Source: Armatimonas rosea
Lineage (GTDB): Bacteria > Armatimonadota > Armatimonadia > Armatimonadales > Armatimonadaceae
Direction: 5' to 3'
Length of the DNA stretch: 64,000 nucleotides
NCBI RefSeq assembly: GCF_014202505.1
Contig: NZ_JACHGW010000001.1
Span: forward strand, 186,001 to 250,000
The notes under the pieces: generated by a model
Database searches by the model: none
What the model was told of the DNA's origin: nothing
Seen by the model: the letters and a program-made list of their open reading frames with translations, nothing else
Translations under genes and position numbers: made by a program
Shown: positions 9,183-18,139 of the stretch, piece after piece
Position numbering within the stretch: position 1 is the stretch's first letter
How the letters are laid out: the number at the start of each line of letters is the position of its first letter

Positions 9183-9722
9183 ATGGAGAGACTCACCGGC
9201 GACCGTGTCTGCCTGCGCGGTGTCGCCCTCACCGATACCGATGCGGTCTTTGCGATCTGGTCCGACCCGGAGGCGATGCGCTACTGGTCGCATCCCCCCT
9301 ACACGGAGCGGGCGCAGGCCGAGGCGAAGCTCACCGGCGATCTTGCATCCAGCGCCGCGGGCTCCGCACTCCCTTGGGCGATCACGCTCGTGGGGGATGA
9401 CCAGCTGATTGGAATGTGCACGCTACACCAGATTGATCTCAGCAATGGTCGCGCTGAGGTGGGCTACCTGCTCGGGCGGTCGTACTGGGGACAGGGGCTC
9501 GCGACCGAGGCCGCGTCGCTGGTGATCGACTATGCCTTCACGACACTTGGGCTGCGCCGCCTGGAGGCCGATATCGACCCGCGTAATACAGGCTCCCAGC
9601 GCCTCCTAGAGCGCCTAGGCTTTGAGCGCGATGGCTACCTGCGTGAGCGCTGGTGTGTGGCGGGAGAGGTCTCCGATAGCGCCCTCTATGGCCTGCTGGC
9701 GCGGGAGTGGAGCATAAAATGA
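9183..9722 (+). CDS. GNAT N-acetyltransferase, RimJ/RimL type
   Basis: A 179-aa acetyl-CoA-dependent N-acetyltransferase. It starts RLTGDRVCLRGVALTDTDAV. The acetyl-CoA loop lies in GYLLGRSYWGQGLATEAA, and the family ending is NTGSQRLLERLGFERDGYLR. The substrate is unknown. The gene starts directly after the stop of one sugar permease gene, and its stop overlaps the ATG of the other (ATGA at 9719-9722). It is therefore co-expressed with the importer, which is an unusual position for this family. Confidence 0.9.
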   Translation: MERLTGDRVCLRGVALTDTDAVFAIWSDPEAMRYWSHPPYTERAQAEAKLTGDLASSAAGSALPWAITLVGDDQLIGMCTLHQIDLSNGRAEVGYLLGRSYWGQGLATEAASLVIDYAFTTLGLRRLEADIDPRNTGSQRLLERLGFERDGYLRERWCVAGEVSDSALYGLLAREWSIK

Positions 9723-10543
9723 AGCGACGGAAACTCTCTCTGGCAGAGCTCCTGATCGCCCTGGCGGCGCTGGTCTTTGTCTTTCCGGTGGCGATGATCT
9801 TTATCATGGCCTTTAAGCCCGATGGCGAGGTCATTAAGTTCGAGAGCATCCTGCCGCGTGTCCCGACCCTGGGCAACTTCCAGGAGGTGCTGGGAACCCC
9901 CGAGGAGATCCCGCTCTTGCGCTGGTTCCTCAACTCGCTCGGGATCGCCACGGCCACCTCGGTGCTGGTGCTGACCGTCTCGTCGCTCTCGGCCTATGCC
10001 TTTGCACGGCTGGACCTGCCGGGGAAAAAATGGGTTTTTCCGGTGGTGATCGGGACCCTCATGGTGCCAGGGCAGATCCTGCTGGTGCCGGTCTACCTGG
10101 AGCTCAACGCCCTTCACTGGCTCGATACCCCGCTCTCGCTGATCGTCCCCGTGGGCGGCGGTGCCTTTGGCTTCTTCATGCTCCATAGCTTCTTCACGGG
10201 CATCCCCCGTGAGCTGGAAGAGGCCGCCGAGCTCGATGGCTGCTCGCGCTTTGGGATCTTCTGGAACGTCGTGATCCCCCTGGCGCGTGCGCCTCTGGCC
10301 GCCCTGGCGATCTTCACGTTTGTGGGTTCCTGGAACGACTTTTTAGGCCCGCTGGTCTATCTCGACTCCGTGGACCACTACACGCTCCCGGTCGGGGTGG
10401 CGCTGTTCCAGAGCAGCTACGCCAGCGAGTACGGCCTGACTCTCGCCGCAGGAACACTCTGCACCCTCCCGACCATCCTGGCGTTTCTAATCTTCCAGCG
10501 GCATATCCTGGCAGGCATGGCGGCGTCGGGGCTGAAGGAATAA
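9719..10543 (+). CDS. Sugar ABC transporter permease, MalG/UgpE-like
   Basis: A 274-aa second permease subunit with six predicted helices. The EAA loop is EEAAELDGCSRFGIFWNVVI. I chose the ATG at 9719, which forms an ATGA overlap with the GNAT stop, instead of one four codons upstream. It would pair with the MalF-like subunit encoded at 8289 to form the channel. The gene is followed after 10 bases by the GH43 gene. Confidence 0.93.
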   Translation: MKRRKLSLAELLIALAALVFVFPVAMIFIMAFKPDGEVIKFESILPRVPTLGNFQEVLGTPEEIPLLRWFLNSLGIATATSVLVLTVSSLSAYAFARLDLPGKKWVFPVVIGTLMVPGQILLVPVYLELNALHWLDTPLSLIVPVGGGAFGFFMLHSFFTGIPRELEEAAELDGCSRFGIFWNVVIPLARAPLAALAIFTFVGSWNDFLGPLVYLDSVDHYTLPVGVALFQSSYASEYGLTLAAGTLCTLPTILAFLIFQRHILAGMAASGLKE

Positions 10544-10553
10544 CGAGCATACA

Positions 10554-11696
10554 ATGAGAGAGCTGGCGGGCGATATTCAGCATGTCCACGATCCTGTACT
10601 GGCAATAAGTGGTGGAAAGTGGCATGTGTTCTCAACAGGTAATGGGATTCCGTACCGGGTCTCCGACGATGGCATTCACTGGAGGTATGTCAAAGAGATC
10701 TTTTCTACCCTTCCTGCCTGGCATAAAGAGGTGATTCCAGGGACGCGTAATCCCTGGGCACCCGATATCTCGTTCTGGGGCGGGCGCTGGCGGCTGCTCT
10801 ACTCGGTCTCGACCTTTGGGAGCCAGCACTCGGCGATTGGGATGGCGAGCTGCGAGAAGCTCGGCGGCGATGGCTGGCGCGACGATGGCCCGGTCTTTGT
10901 CTCCAAGCGTGGCGATCCCTACAACGCGATCGACCCCAATGTCTTTGTGGAGAGAGACGGGACACCGTGGCTGACCTTTGGCTCGTTCTGGCAGGGGATC
11001 TTCTTGCTCAAGCTCGACCCCAAGACCGGTAAGCCCGTTTCAAACGCGGAGCCCAAGTGTATCGCGGCTCGGCCCGGCTCGACCGCGATCGAGGCCCCGT
11101 TTATCCTCAAGCGCGCGGGCTGGTACTATCTTTTTGTGAGCCATGACTTCTGCTGCCGGGGAGTCAATAGCACCTACAAGAGTGTGGTAGGGCGCTCCAG
11201 GACACTCGAAGGGCCGTACGTAGACCGCGCTGGGAAGGCGCTGCTCGCGGGCGGGGGGACCACGGTCTCGCAGAGCCAGGGACGCTGGCGGGGGCCGGGG
11301 CACTGCGCCGTGGTGGGCGATACGTTCCTGTGCCACTCCTACGATGCCCAGCACGAGGGAATCCCAACCCTGTTTATGTCGTCGCTGCGCTGGGACGGCG
11401 GCTGGCCGGCGCTCAAAGACACCGAAAAAAAAACAAAGTGGGCTGATGTGATCGGAGACTGGGAGCACCAGCCCGATGGTGGCGCGGCGACCATGCTCCA
11501 GCTCAAGGCCGATGGCTCCACCAGTGCGCCGGGGGGAACCTGGACACGGGAAGGACAGACCGTCACCCTGCGCTGGCCCGCGGAGCAGGCCCCGGGGGGC
11601 GCGTGGATCGACAAGCTCACCCTGGCGGGCGATCTCTCCCGCTACGAGGGCAAGAACCAGCAGGGCCAGGCGATCCACGGAACCCGTGTCGCCTGA
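10554..11696 (+). CDS. GH43 arabinanase-like glycosidase
   Basis: A 380-aa five-bladed propeller glycoside hydrolase, most like endo-1,5-alpha-L-arabinanases. The expected acidic residues are visible: the general base Asp in QHVHDPVLA, the pKa-modulating Asp in NAIDPNVFVERDG and the general acid Glu in STAIEAPFILKRAGWYYLF. The last ~95 residues (WEHQPDGGAATMLQLKADG onward) form a beta-rich C-terminal domain of the kind seen in GH43 arabinanases. There is no signal peptide, so it should act in the cytoplasm on imported oligosaccharides, consistent with its place at the end of the ABC importer cluster. Exact linkage specificity is not readable. Confidence 0.88.
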   Translation: MRELAGDIQHVHDPVLAISGGKWHVFSTGNGIPYRVSDDGIHWRYVKEIFSTLPAWHKEVIPGTRNPWAPDISFWGGRWRLLYSVSTFGSQHSAIGMASCEKLGGDGWRDDGPVFVSKRGDPYNAIDPNVFVERDGTPWLTFGSFWQGIFLLKLDPKTGKPVSNAEPKCIAARPGSTAIEAPFILKRAGWYYLFVSHDFCCRGVNSTYKSVVGRSRTLEGPYVDRAGKALLAGGGTTVSQSQGRWRGPGHCAVVGDTFLCHSYDAQHEGIPTLFMSSLRWDGGWPALKDTEKKTKWADVIGDWEHQPDGGAATMLQLKADGSTSAPGGTWTREGQTVTLRWPAEQAPGGAWIDKLTLAGDLSRYEGKNQQGQAIHGTRVA

Positions 11697-11714
11697 CCCT
11701 GCTGTCGGTGTTTT

Positions 11715-12377
11715 CTAGCGCATCGCGAGGGCGCTGTAGACCGGCTTGGCGAGGTAGTTCATCACCAGCGGCGACGACGGCTTCATCTGGGCGAAGAGGT
11801 GCTTGCTCTGTGCGCTGTGCCGGTCGTCGTCCACCAGGAACTTCCACTCTTTCCCGCCGCCGCTCCACTGGATGGAGAGCGTGTGCTCCTTGGTCATGTC
11901 GAAGCCATCGGGTAGGGGCGAGGGGTGCCAGTCGTAGTTTGTCCCCCCGACACGGCCGCGGGTGGTGAGAACCTTGGCCTGCGGGTCGATCCAGACATCG
12001 AGCTCATCGCCCTCTGCACTGCCTTTAACACGCAAGCCGTACTTGGGGTACGTGGCATTGGGAGCGAGCTCCGTACAGGCCACCTTGACCTGCACCTCGC
12101 CCGTCTCCGCCGTGAGCGCGACTTCGGGGAAGAGGCACTCGCCATTGTTGGTATCGGCTTTGGTGAGGGACTTGCCATCTGCACTGAGTTGCCAGCCTGG
12201 CGCGGGTTGCTTCGGGAAGGCCAACGGCTGGAGCGGTGCGCCACTCAACGAGGCCGTCAGATCGCCGGTTGATCCACCTCCCGCGTTTGCTCCTGACCGA
12301 CGAAACGCCATAAAGGCCAGTGCGCCTAGCGCAGCAAGGACAATAATTGCCCCTGCGGGTTTGAGAATGATCTTCAC
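11715..12377 (-). CDS. Hypothetical membrane-anchored protein
   Basis: A 220-aa protein of unknown function. I start at the GTG at 12377 (KIILKPAGAIIVLAALGAL) because an ideal GGAGGT ribosome binding site lies just upstream; the longer frame begins with a TTG next to that site. One N-terminal transmembrane helix is followed by a Gly-rich linker and a soluble beta-rich domain, with motifs such as GLRVKGSAEGDELDVWIDP and YDWHPSPLPDGFD. This resembles a lectin- or glucanase-like sandwich, but I cannot assign a family. It is divergent from the pirin gene. Confidence 0.68.
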   Translation of the reverse strand: MKIILKPAGAIIVLAALGALAFMAFRRSGANAGGGSTGDLTASLSGAPLQPLAFPKQPAPGWQLSADGKSLTKADTNNGECLFPEVALTAETGEVQVKVACTELAPNATYPKYGLRVKGSAEGDELDVWIDPQAKVLTTRGRVGGTNYDWHPSPLPDGFDMTKEHTLSIQWSGGGKEWKFLVDDDRHSAQSKHLFAQMKPSSPLVMNYLAKPVYSALAMR

Positions 12378-12438
12378 CGATACCTCCAAAATCCTTATTA
12401 AAGAACCTATCGGTATTTTTTGCCGTAAACTGTAGGAA

Positions 12439-13311
12439 ATGTCTATACGAACACTCGCACTGATCGCGGAGCCGACACGAGCTGCGGAGGCGGAGGGGGT
12501 GACGATCCTACGCGCCTTGGGAAGTGAGCGCCTCGTTCTCCTCGATCCCTTTCTCTTGCTGGACCATCTGACGGTTGCCCCGTCAGCCGAGCCCTACCTC
12601 GGATTTCCTCGCCATCCCCACCGGGGAATCGAGACCCTGACCTTTGTGGTGGAGGGCTGGGTGAAGCACCGGGATTCTCTGGGGAGCGATAGCCAGGTCG
12701 AGGCCGGCGGGGTCCAGTGGATGCGCGCAGGGAGTGGCATCTTCCACGAGGAGTATCTCCAGGCAGGGAGCGCGGGCAGCGAGGCACTTCAGGTCTGGTT
12801 CAACCTCCCCGCGGCGCTGAAAATGACCCCGCCCGAGTATCAGGCGGTCGAAGCAAGCGCGCTCCCCGAGCTCACGCTCCCCGGCGGCGCGCGAGTCGTG
12901 GTCGTGGCGGGGGAGCGGGACGGGGTCCAAGGGCCGGTGAGCCGCACGGGGATTCACGTGACCTACCTGGCAGTGACCCTGCCGGCGGGAGTGAGTGTCA
13001 CCCTGTCCGCACCCCGCTCCCAGACTGCCTTTGCCTATGTCTACCGAGGCAGTGTGCACTTTGGCGAGCGCACAGTTACTGCAGGGCACCTGGCGATCTT
13101 CGCCGATGAGCCCATCCCCGAGCCGGAGGCAGATGTCGTGGCCGCGACTGCCCCTCAAGACACCGAGGCGCGCTTTATCTTCCTGTGTGCCACCCCGCTG
13201 CGTGAGCCCATCTTCCAGTACCGGTCGTCGGTGATGAACACGGTCAGCGAGCTGGGGCAGGTGGTCGATGACCTGGCAAATGGCACTTTTACCACGCCTC
13301 GGGGCACGTAG
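12439..13311 (+). CDS. Pirin family protein
   Basis: A 290-aa bicupin. The N-terminal cupin carries the metal ligands in PRHPHRGIETLTFVVEG and GSGIFHEEYLQ, the pirin pattern of three His and one Glu. The C-terminal cupin includes RSQTAFAYVYRGSVHFGE. Pirins bind iron, and some have quercetin 2,3-dioxygenase activity or act as regulators; which applies here is unknown. No ribosome binding site is visible. A TAAACT box ends 7 bases before the ATG, so the mRNA may be leaderless. It is followed by the sialidase-like gene after 3 bases. Confidence 0.93.
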   Translation: MSIRTLALIAEPTRAAEAEGVTILRALGSERLVLLDPFLLLDHLTVAPSAEPYLGFPRHPHRGIETLTFVVEGWVKHRDSLGSDSQVEAGGVQWMRAGSGIFHEEYLQAGSAGSEALQVWFNLPAALKMTPPEYQAVEASALPELTLPGGARVVVVAGERDGVQGPVSRTGIHVTYLAVTLPAGVSVTLSAPRSQTAFAYVYRGSVHFGERTVTAGHLAIFADEPIPEPEADVVAATAPQDTEARFIFLCATPLREPIFQYRSSVMNTVSELGQVVDDLANGTFTTPRGT

Positions 13312-13314
13312 ACA

Positions 13315-14337
13315 ATGATCCCACCCACCAAGATTCCGGTCACCCGGGGCGCGATCCGGCGGCCCAGTGGTGCGCTCCTCGGGGCGCGCACCGAGCACGA
13401 AAAAGACGGCGCGGTCGTCTTGGCGGCGCAGAGCCAGGACATGGGCAAGACCTGGAGCGCGCCGGTGGCCATTGTTCGCGACCCCGATCGCACGACCGAC
13501 CTGGGGGATGGGGCGTTCTTGGAGAGTAGACGCCACGGTCTGCTCTATGTCTGCCGGCACAACCACCACGCTGCAAGATCCTACGCCATCGAGGTCTACC
13601 AGAGCACCGACAGCGGCAAGAGCTGGAAGGCGCACTCGAGCGTCACGGCCCACACGGTCACCGAGCCAGGAGGCCCGAGTCGTGGGCTCTGGGCACCGTT
13701 CTTGTTCGAGACCCCCGGCGGACGCCTACTCTGCATCTACGACGATGAAAACACGCCGTTTCTGCGGGGATTTGTGGGGCACCAGTGGCTCATGGGGCGC
13801 TTCTGGGACACAAAAACCAAGGCTTGGGGCGAGCCGGTGGTGGTCTGTCGCGCGGAGGGGCGGGAGCTCTCTCGCGACGGCATGGGGACGCTCGTGAGTG
13901 TCGGGAAGCGCTTGGTCTGCGCCCTAGAGAGTGTGGCCACCGAGCTCCCACACCCCGGCGTGATCCGCGTGGTCACCAGCGACGACGACGGCCAGACGTG
14001 GCAGCCGCGCCGCCTGCTCTTCCAAGCGCCGCAGCGCCCGCACATGGCCCTCTCACCGTTTCTGGTCAAGCGCACCGATGGCACGCTGGCCTGCATCTTC
14101 GGCACCGATGAAGCCCAGGAGAAGCCTGACAAGCCCGGCACGCCGGCCCCCAAGCTTCACCTGGACATCAAGCTCTCCCTCAGCCACGACGGTGGCGCGA
14201 CTTGGAGCACCCCCGAGACTCTCTTCTCGGGTGGGCACCGCAACTACCTACCGGGCCTGATCGCGCTCCCTAAGAACAAGCTCTTTGCCCACTGGCTCAA
14301 CTTCGCCGAAGACGCGCTTCAAGGACAGCTACTCTAG
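13315..14337 (+). CDS. Sialidase/neuraminidase-like BNR-repeat protein
   Basis: A 340-aa six-bladed propeller of the exo-alpha-sialidase superfamily. Four Asp boxes (S-x-D-x-G-x-T-W) are visible: SQDMGKTW, STDSGKSW, SDDDGQTW and SHDGGATW. The opening RRPSGALLGARTEHE may hold the first arginine of the active site. No signal peptide is seen. Many such proteins in this phylum are predicted glycosidases of unproven specificity. It is in the same direction as and 3 bases after pirin, and converges on the membrane-protein gene that ends at 14347. Confidence 0.82.
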   Translation: MIPPTKIPVTRGAIRRPSGALLGARTEHEKDGAVVLAAQSQDMGKTWSAPVAIVRDPDRTTDLGDGAFLESRRHGLLYVCRHNHHAARSYAIEVYQSTDSGKSWKAHSSVTAHTVTEPGGPSRGLWAPFLFETPGGRLLCIYDDENTPFLRGFVGHQWLMGRFWDTKTKAWGEPVVVCRAEGRELSRDGMGTLVSVGKRLVCALESVATELPHPGVIRVVTSDDDGQTWQPRRLLFQAPQRPHMALSPFLVKRTDGTLACIFGTDEAQEKPDKPGTPAPKLHLDIKLSLSHDGGATWSTPETLFSGGHRNYLPGLIALPKNKLFAHWLNFAEDALQGQLL

Positions 14338-14346
14338 CGATCTCCT

Positions 14347-14862
14347 TCAGTCACGCCGCTCCAGAAGAGCAAGGTAGGCGCGTCGCATGCTCAAGCAAGC
14401 TCCGCCGAACCAGAAAACGACGAGTAGTGCTCCCCATGCCTGAAGGGAGATGGCCAAGGGGGCGATAAAAGGAATAACCCCGATCAAGAGCCCCACCGCC
14501 ATAAGCAGACGCGAAGGAAGCGGGGCTCGCCCGTGTGCACGCGTGCGCCAGAGAAAGTCGGCGAAGCGTCCACGCTCTGCCGCAGTGCGCTCGGGATGGA
14601 GCAAGAGAATGCCCCAGCAGCGGTAGAAGTAGACCATGAAACAGGCAGCAGGCATCGTCACGAACCCGTATGTCAGTAAGTAATCTGACGAGAGCTGAGC
14701 TCCCCGGACCACAAAGATAACACTAAAGACAAGGCCGAAGCTCAGCTCTGCCCAGAAGGCCCGATTCGGCACACGTCGACAGGCACCTCGGATAAGCCAG
14801 CGCTCCCACCCGGACTGTGCCAGTGCATCCACCTGAGCCCGCTCGACTTTTTGTTGGATCAT
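14347..14862 (-). CDS. Hypothetical four-TM membrane protein
   Basis: A 171-aa protein with four hydrophobic segments, in pairs at about residues 36-53 and 64-84, then 118-135 and 138-158, joined by a basic cytoplasmic-type loop (RTRAHGRAPLPSRLL). No family is recognised. Its ATG overlaps the stop of the CsgG-like gene (ATGA at 14859-14862), so it is the last gene of that three-gene unit. Confidence 0.7.
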   Translation of the reverse strand: MIQQKVERAQVDALAQSGWERWLIRGACRRVPNRAFWAELSFGLVFSVIFVVRGAQLSSDYLLTYGFVTMPAACFMVYFYRCWGILLLHPERTAAERGRFADFLWRTRAHGRAPLPSRLLMAVGLLIGVIPFIAPLAISLQAWGALLVVFWFGGACLSMRRAYLALLERRD

Positions 14863-15929
14863 GGGAGGACCTTTTGGGGAGCCAGAAAGCGCACCTGGTC
14901 GCCCACCTCAGGCAGAGTGCCTTCGGTAACCTTGGCGGTGCTGAGGTTCTTATCCAAGATGCGTGTGATGCGGCACTTCCCGACGACTTTCCCCTCGATC
15001 TGCCCCAGCACGAGCTTGGTATCGGGGTCGATAATGGTCTCTCCTGGCCGGTAGAGCTCTAGGATATCCCCCTCCTTCAGCCCGGCTTCTCGGCCAGCAC
15101 TCAGGTAGAGGATCGCGGAATCTCCTTCTCCCACAACCCTGGCAACCTTGCCCTGCCAGGGAATCTTCTCCATGCGCTCACAGATCAGGCGAACCCCCTC
15201 GATAATCGCCTTGCGCGCCGCCTGACCCAGTGGGCTGGAGTTGAGACTGTCTCTGCCCATCTTGAAGTCTCCCAGGCTGAGCCGTAGCGACTTGACCTTG
15301 GTCTCCACATGCCCCTCGGCGCGGATACTATCCAGAATCTGGCCGGTGCCAATATCCACAAGCTTCAGGTCAATGGCGGCCATCGCATCGGACTTGTCCT
15401 CCACGCCCTCCGCGAGCTTTCCCAGCGCTCCCCCGAGGGTATTGGACGATTTCTTAAAGGCCAGCTCGGTGACCGCTCCTCGGATCATGACCTGGGCTCC
15501 TAGGAGCTTGCTGGCCACGACACTGCTTGTCTCGACCATCTCCGGCGTGGCTCCAGGAGCCTGCCCGAGATTGCGCTCCTTGATAATGTCTTCCAGGTTC
15601 AGCCGATCGAGGAGCACAAAGCGATCTGCGCTCACGAGCGCGGTCGCCAGCATGTCGCTCAGGCCGGTTCCAAGCTCGGATGCCTGAATCTGAACGACCG
15701 CGTTGGTGAGCTGGCCGGGCTGCGAGATCGAGGGGACACTCACTTGGACGGTCTGGACCTTGACCTCCAGCGGCCCCACCGCGAGGCGCTTCTTCGGCCC
15801 CTGCACGGGCGGGAGAGGGGGAAGGGAGGGCGCAGGCGGAGCGACCGGCTCTTTCTTGGACTTTTGTGCCAGGCAGGGCAGGGCTAGGAGGGCTAGTGCC
15901 AAAGGAAGAAGGGCTGTCTTGTTCATCAT
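14859..15929 (-). CDS. CsgG-like secreted/outer-membrane protein
   Basis: A 356-aa protein with a signal peptide (LPLALALLALPCLAQ), a Pro-rich linker (residues 30-45) and a CsgG/LpoB-like domain. Typical CsgG elements are LSDMLATALVSADRFVLLDR, DIIKERNLG, the GAQVMIRGAVTEL strand and IDLKLVDIGTGQILDSI. The C-terminal ~120 residues (from about 255) form a beta-rich extension not present in canonical CsgG. CsgG forms a curli secretion pore. Without a lipobox or other curli genes nearby, a pore role is only a possibility. It lies 9 bases after the TPR/barrel gene and overlaps the membrane-protein gene. Confidence 0.8.
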   Translation of the reverse strand: MMNKTALLPLALALLALPCLAQKSKKEPVAPPAPSLPPLPPVQGPKKRLAVGPLEVKVQTVQVSVPSISQPGQLTNAVVQIQASELGTGLSDMLATALVSADRFVLLDRLNLEDIIKERNLGQAPGATPEMVETSSVVASKLLGAQVMIRGAVTELAFKKSSNTLGGALGKLAEGVEDKSDAMAAIDLKLVDIGTGQILDSIRAEGHVETKVKSLRLSLGDFKMGRDSLNSSPLGQAARKAIIEGVRLICERMEKIPWQGKVARVVGEGDSAILYLSAGREAGLKEGDILELYRPGETIIDPDTKLVLGQIEGKVVGKCRITRILDKNLSTAKVTEGTLPEVGDQVRFLAPQKVLP

Positions 15930-15938
15930 GACTTTCTC

Positions 15939-18053
15939 TTAGAGCGGGGCGGAGAGCCCGACGATCACCGTGGTCTGGGTGCTAAAGTTGGGGTAGAGCT
16001 GTGCGCCACCCAGGTTGTAGACCGAGAGGGAGGCGCTCGCGCCCCCGGCGAGTGCTCGCCGTAGGTGAAGGTTGGTCCCGGCGGTTGCCTCCGCGACACC
16101 TCGTTGGGTAACGAGGTCGTTCATAAGCCCTCCCGGTTGGTCTATCTGTCGTGCCGTGGTGATCGCTGTGGGGCGCTTGCCTAGGTAGAACGCATCTGCC
16201 GTGACACTCCAGCCCTTGCTGAGCCAGTCTAGGGTCAAGGCTCCCTGCCACTTGGGGACATTGGGAAGCGTGGTCTCCTGGTAGCGCGCTCCCAGCCAGG
16301 CACTGGCGCTCTTTCCAAGCTCCGTGCGCACGCCTTGGTCAAGGCCCGTGGTGCGTGCCCTGGCAACTGGGGTGAGGACAAGGGCCTTGGTGGGGCCGAC
16401 TGCACGGCTCAGCCCGATCAGCGACCCAAGGCGCGGGTCGACAGACTGAGCAAAGAGCCCGCTCAGCTCCCGCCGAAAAAATGTCCCCGAGAAGCGAAAG
16501 CCGCGCTTTAAGAGGGTCGGGAGCACAGCCTCGTGGTTGAGGACTTTCCCGCCCGCGCCCAGCAGAAACGGATCGCGGTTAAAGCCGCTGGCCTGCTCAC
16601 GGTCCTGGTCAATCGGATTGGCCTGAACCGGCGCGACCACGGCGAAGGGAAAGAGATCGCTGGCCGCTGTGACAAGCTGCGGGCGGGTTCGCAGGTGCAC
16701 GGCCTGCTTCTGGGTGATCTTGACGGCCAGATCTGCGAGCGGCTGAACAACCTGGGTCTTGCCATTTCCTGCTAGCACAGGCCCAATGGCAAGGGTTGCA
16801 AGCTCGCTGAGTGGCTGGCGGTAGAGGGCATAGACAAGGCTCTGGCGGGTGGCACCGCCGGGAGTGACCTGCTCCAGCGGCTCCACAGGTGTTGCCAGTG
16901 CCAGCAAGGGGGCCGCTCCATCCACCTTCCTACCAATCCGTGAGAGCGCCGCTCCTGCCGTGAGCTTGGGCGCGTCCCAGCGCACCTCACCCACCACTTG
17001 GTCATCGGCAACCGCTGTGTGCGACGGAGCACTCACCGGCTTGAGAGTCACCCTGCTCCTGCGGTAGGCCACTTGCCCCGTGAGCTTCCCTGAGTGCAGA
17101 GCCTGCGTGCGCTGCGCCACCAGCGAGAGGCGGTCAAAGTGGTACTTCTGGCCGGGGGTGTTGGGCACGGAGAAGACCGCGCTATCGCTGCCAGGCCTGC
17201 CTCCCTCTTCACGCAGTGCGCTGGCGATCAGAAAGCCGGCACGCGGGCTTCCTAGGGTGATCTCGGCGTGGCTGCGGCTCTGAAACGCTTGGGCATTGTT
17301 CTCCACGCGCTGCCGAATCAGAGCTGCCCCGACGCGCAGAGTGCTACTTGTGCTTCGTACCCGGAACAGCCCTTCGCCCAGTATCCCCCCTGCGCTCTCG
17401 GTGCGACGCCAGGGAGCCGCGCCGTAGAGATCGCTGGTCACGGTCGTGGCCTGGCTCAGCGCTTGCAGATAGGTCCGCTCGCTCTCCACCACCCGCGACT
17501 GGCGGCTCAGGAGCTTTGCCCGAACGCTCAAGAGATAGGGCAGGCTCGGGTCGCGCTGCTCAGCGAGCGCGAGGTCTTCTCGTGCCTTCGCAAGCTGCCC
17601 TGCCTCCACCTCCGCCTCCGCGAGCACCGCATAGGCCTGCGCCGAGTCCTCCCCCAGCCGAAGCGCGGTCTTGGCGAGCGTGAGGGCATTGGCCGCGTTG
17701 CCCTTAAGCAGCCACGCTAGCGCCCCATTGAGATAGGGCAGCCCCCAGTCGGGTGCATTGGCCGCCGCCTGATCTAAATCTGCCAGTGCACCGTCGGCAT
17801 TGCGCCGCAGCACCCGCACCGCCGCCCGGTTGCAGTACGCCGCTGCGGGCGTGTTGCCATCGCTAAAAGCCGTTCGGTAGCGCCGGAGGGAAGCAAAAAT
17901 CGCCGCATCCGTCACCACATTTCTGGGAGCCTTCGTCTCTATCACCTTTGAAAACGCTGCCTCTGCCGCCTCCAACTCACTCTTGGCCGCAAGTGAAATC
18001 CCATCGTCGGCTATAGTAGCGGTAAGGGCAAGGGAATAAAAAATCGGAATCAC
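15939..18053 (-). CDS. TPR protein with C-terminal beta-barrel-like domain
   Basis: A 704-aa exported protein. A short signal peptide (IPIFYSLALTATIA) precedes about 200 residues of TPR-like helices (AAYCNRAAVRVLRRNADGAL, YAVLAEAEVEAGQLAKARED). The remaining ~480 residues alternate in the way of an outer-membrane barrel and end in a TonB-receptor-like strand (YPNFSTQTTVIVGLSAPL). No TonB box or plug is seen. Together with the CsgG-like gene 9 bases downstream this suggests an envelope assembly or export function. That is inference; no orthologue is recognised. Confidence 0.72.
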   Translation of the reverse strand: MIPIFYSLALTATIADDGISLAAKSELEAAEAAFSKVIETKAPRNVVTDAAIFASLRRYRTAFSDGNTPAAAYCNRAAVRVLRRNADGALADLDQAAANAPDWGLPYLNGALAWLLKGNAANALTLAKTALRLGEDSAQAYAVLAEAEVEAGQLAKAREDLALAEQRDPSLPYLLSVRAKLLSRQSRVVESERTYLQALSQATTVTSDLYGAAPWRRTESAGGILGEGLFRVRSTSSTLRVGAALIRQRVENNAQAFQSRSHAEITLGSPRAGFLIASALREEGGRPGSDSAVFSVPNTPGQKYHFDRLSLVAQRTQALHSGKLTGQVAYRRSRVTLKPVSAPSHTAVADDQVVGEVRWDAPKLTAGAALSRIGRKVDGAAPLLALATPVEPLEQVTPGGATRQSLVYALYRQPLSELATLAIGPVLAGNGKTQVVQPLADLAVKITQKQAVHLRTRPQLVTAASDLFPFAVVAPVQANPIDQDREQASGFNRDPFLLGAGGKVLNHEAVLPTLLKRGFRFSGTFFRRELSGLFAQSVDPRLGSLIGLSRAVGPTKALVLTPVARARTTGLDQGVRTELGKSASAWLGARYQETTLPNVPKWQGALTLDWLSKGWSVTADAFYLGKRPTAITTARQIDQPGGLMNDLVTQRGVAEATAGTNLHLRRALAGGASASLSVYNLGGAQLYPNFSTQTTVIVGLSAPL

Positions 18054-18079
18054 GAGTGTACTCCTCCTGAAAAATCACC

Positions 18080-18137
18080 AAAATTCGTTGCCCCCGTTTG
18101 AGCGACTAGAGTTACTCAAACGGAGGCAACGAATTTT
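18080..18137 (-). terminator. Long hairpin terminator after the Cys-rich peptide gene
   Basis: Two 23-base arms (18080-18102 and 18115-18137) pair with a single mismatch around a 12-base loop. The hairpin begins 2 bases after the stop of the minus-strand Cys-rich gene and lies just upstream of the next minus-strand gene. The arms end in AAAATT/AATTTT, giving T-rich flanks on both strands. Confidence 0.8.
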
Positions 18138-18139
18138 AT

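Noticed and set aside
10548-10556. TACAATG at the GH43 start as a promoter (also at 19881)
   Set aside because: The hexamer would overlap the start codon, leaving the transcript start inside the gene; it is more likely chance.
12583-13653. A 356-codon minus-strand open frame across pirin and the sialidase-like gene
   Set aside because: It crosses two real genes on the other strand and has no recognisable domain or ribosome binding site.
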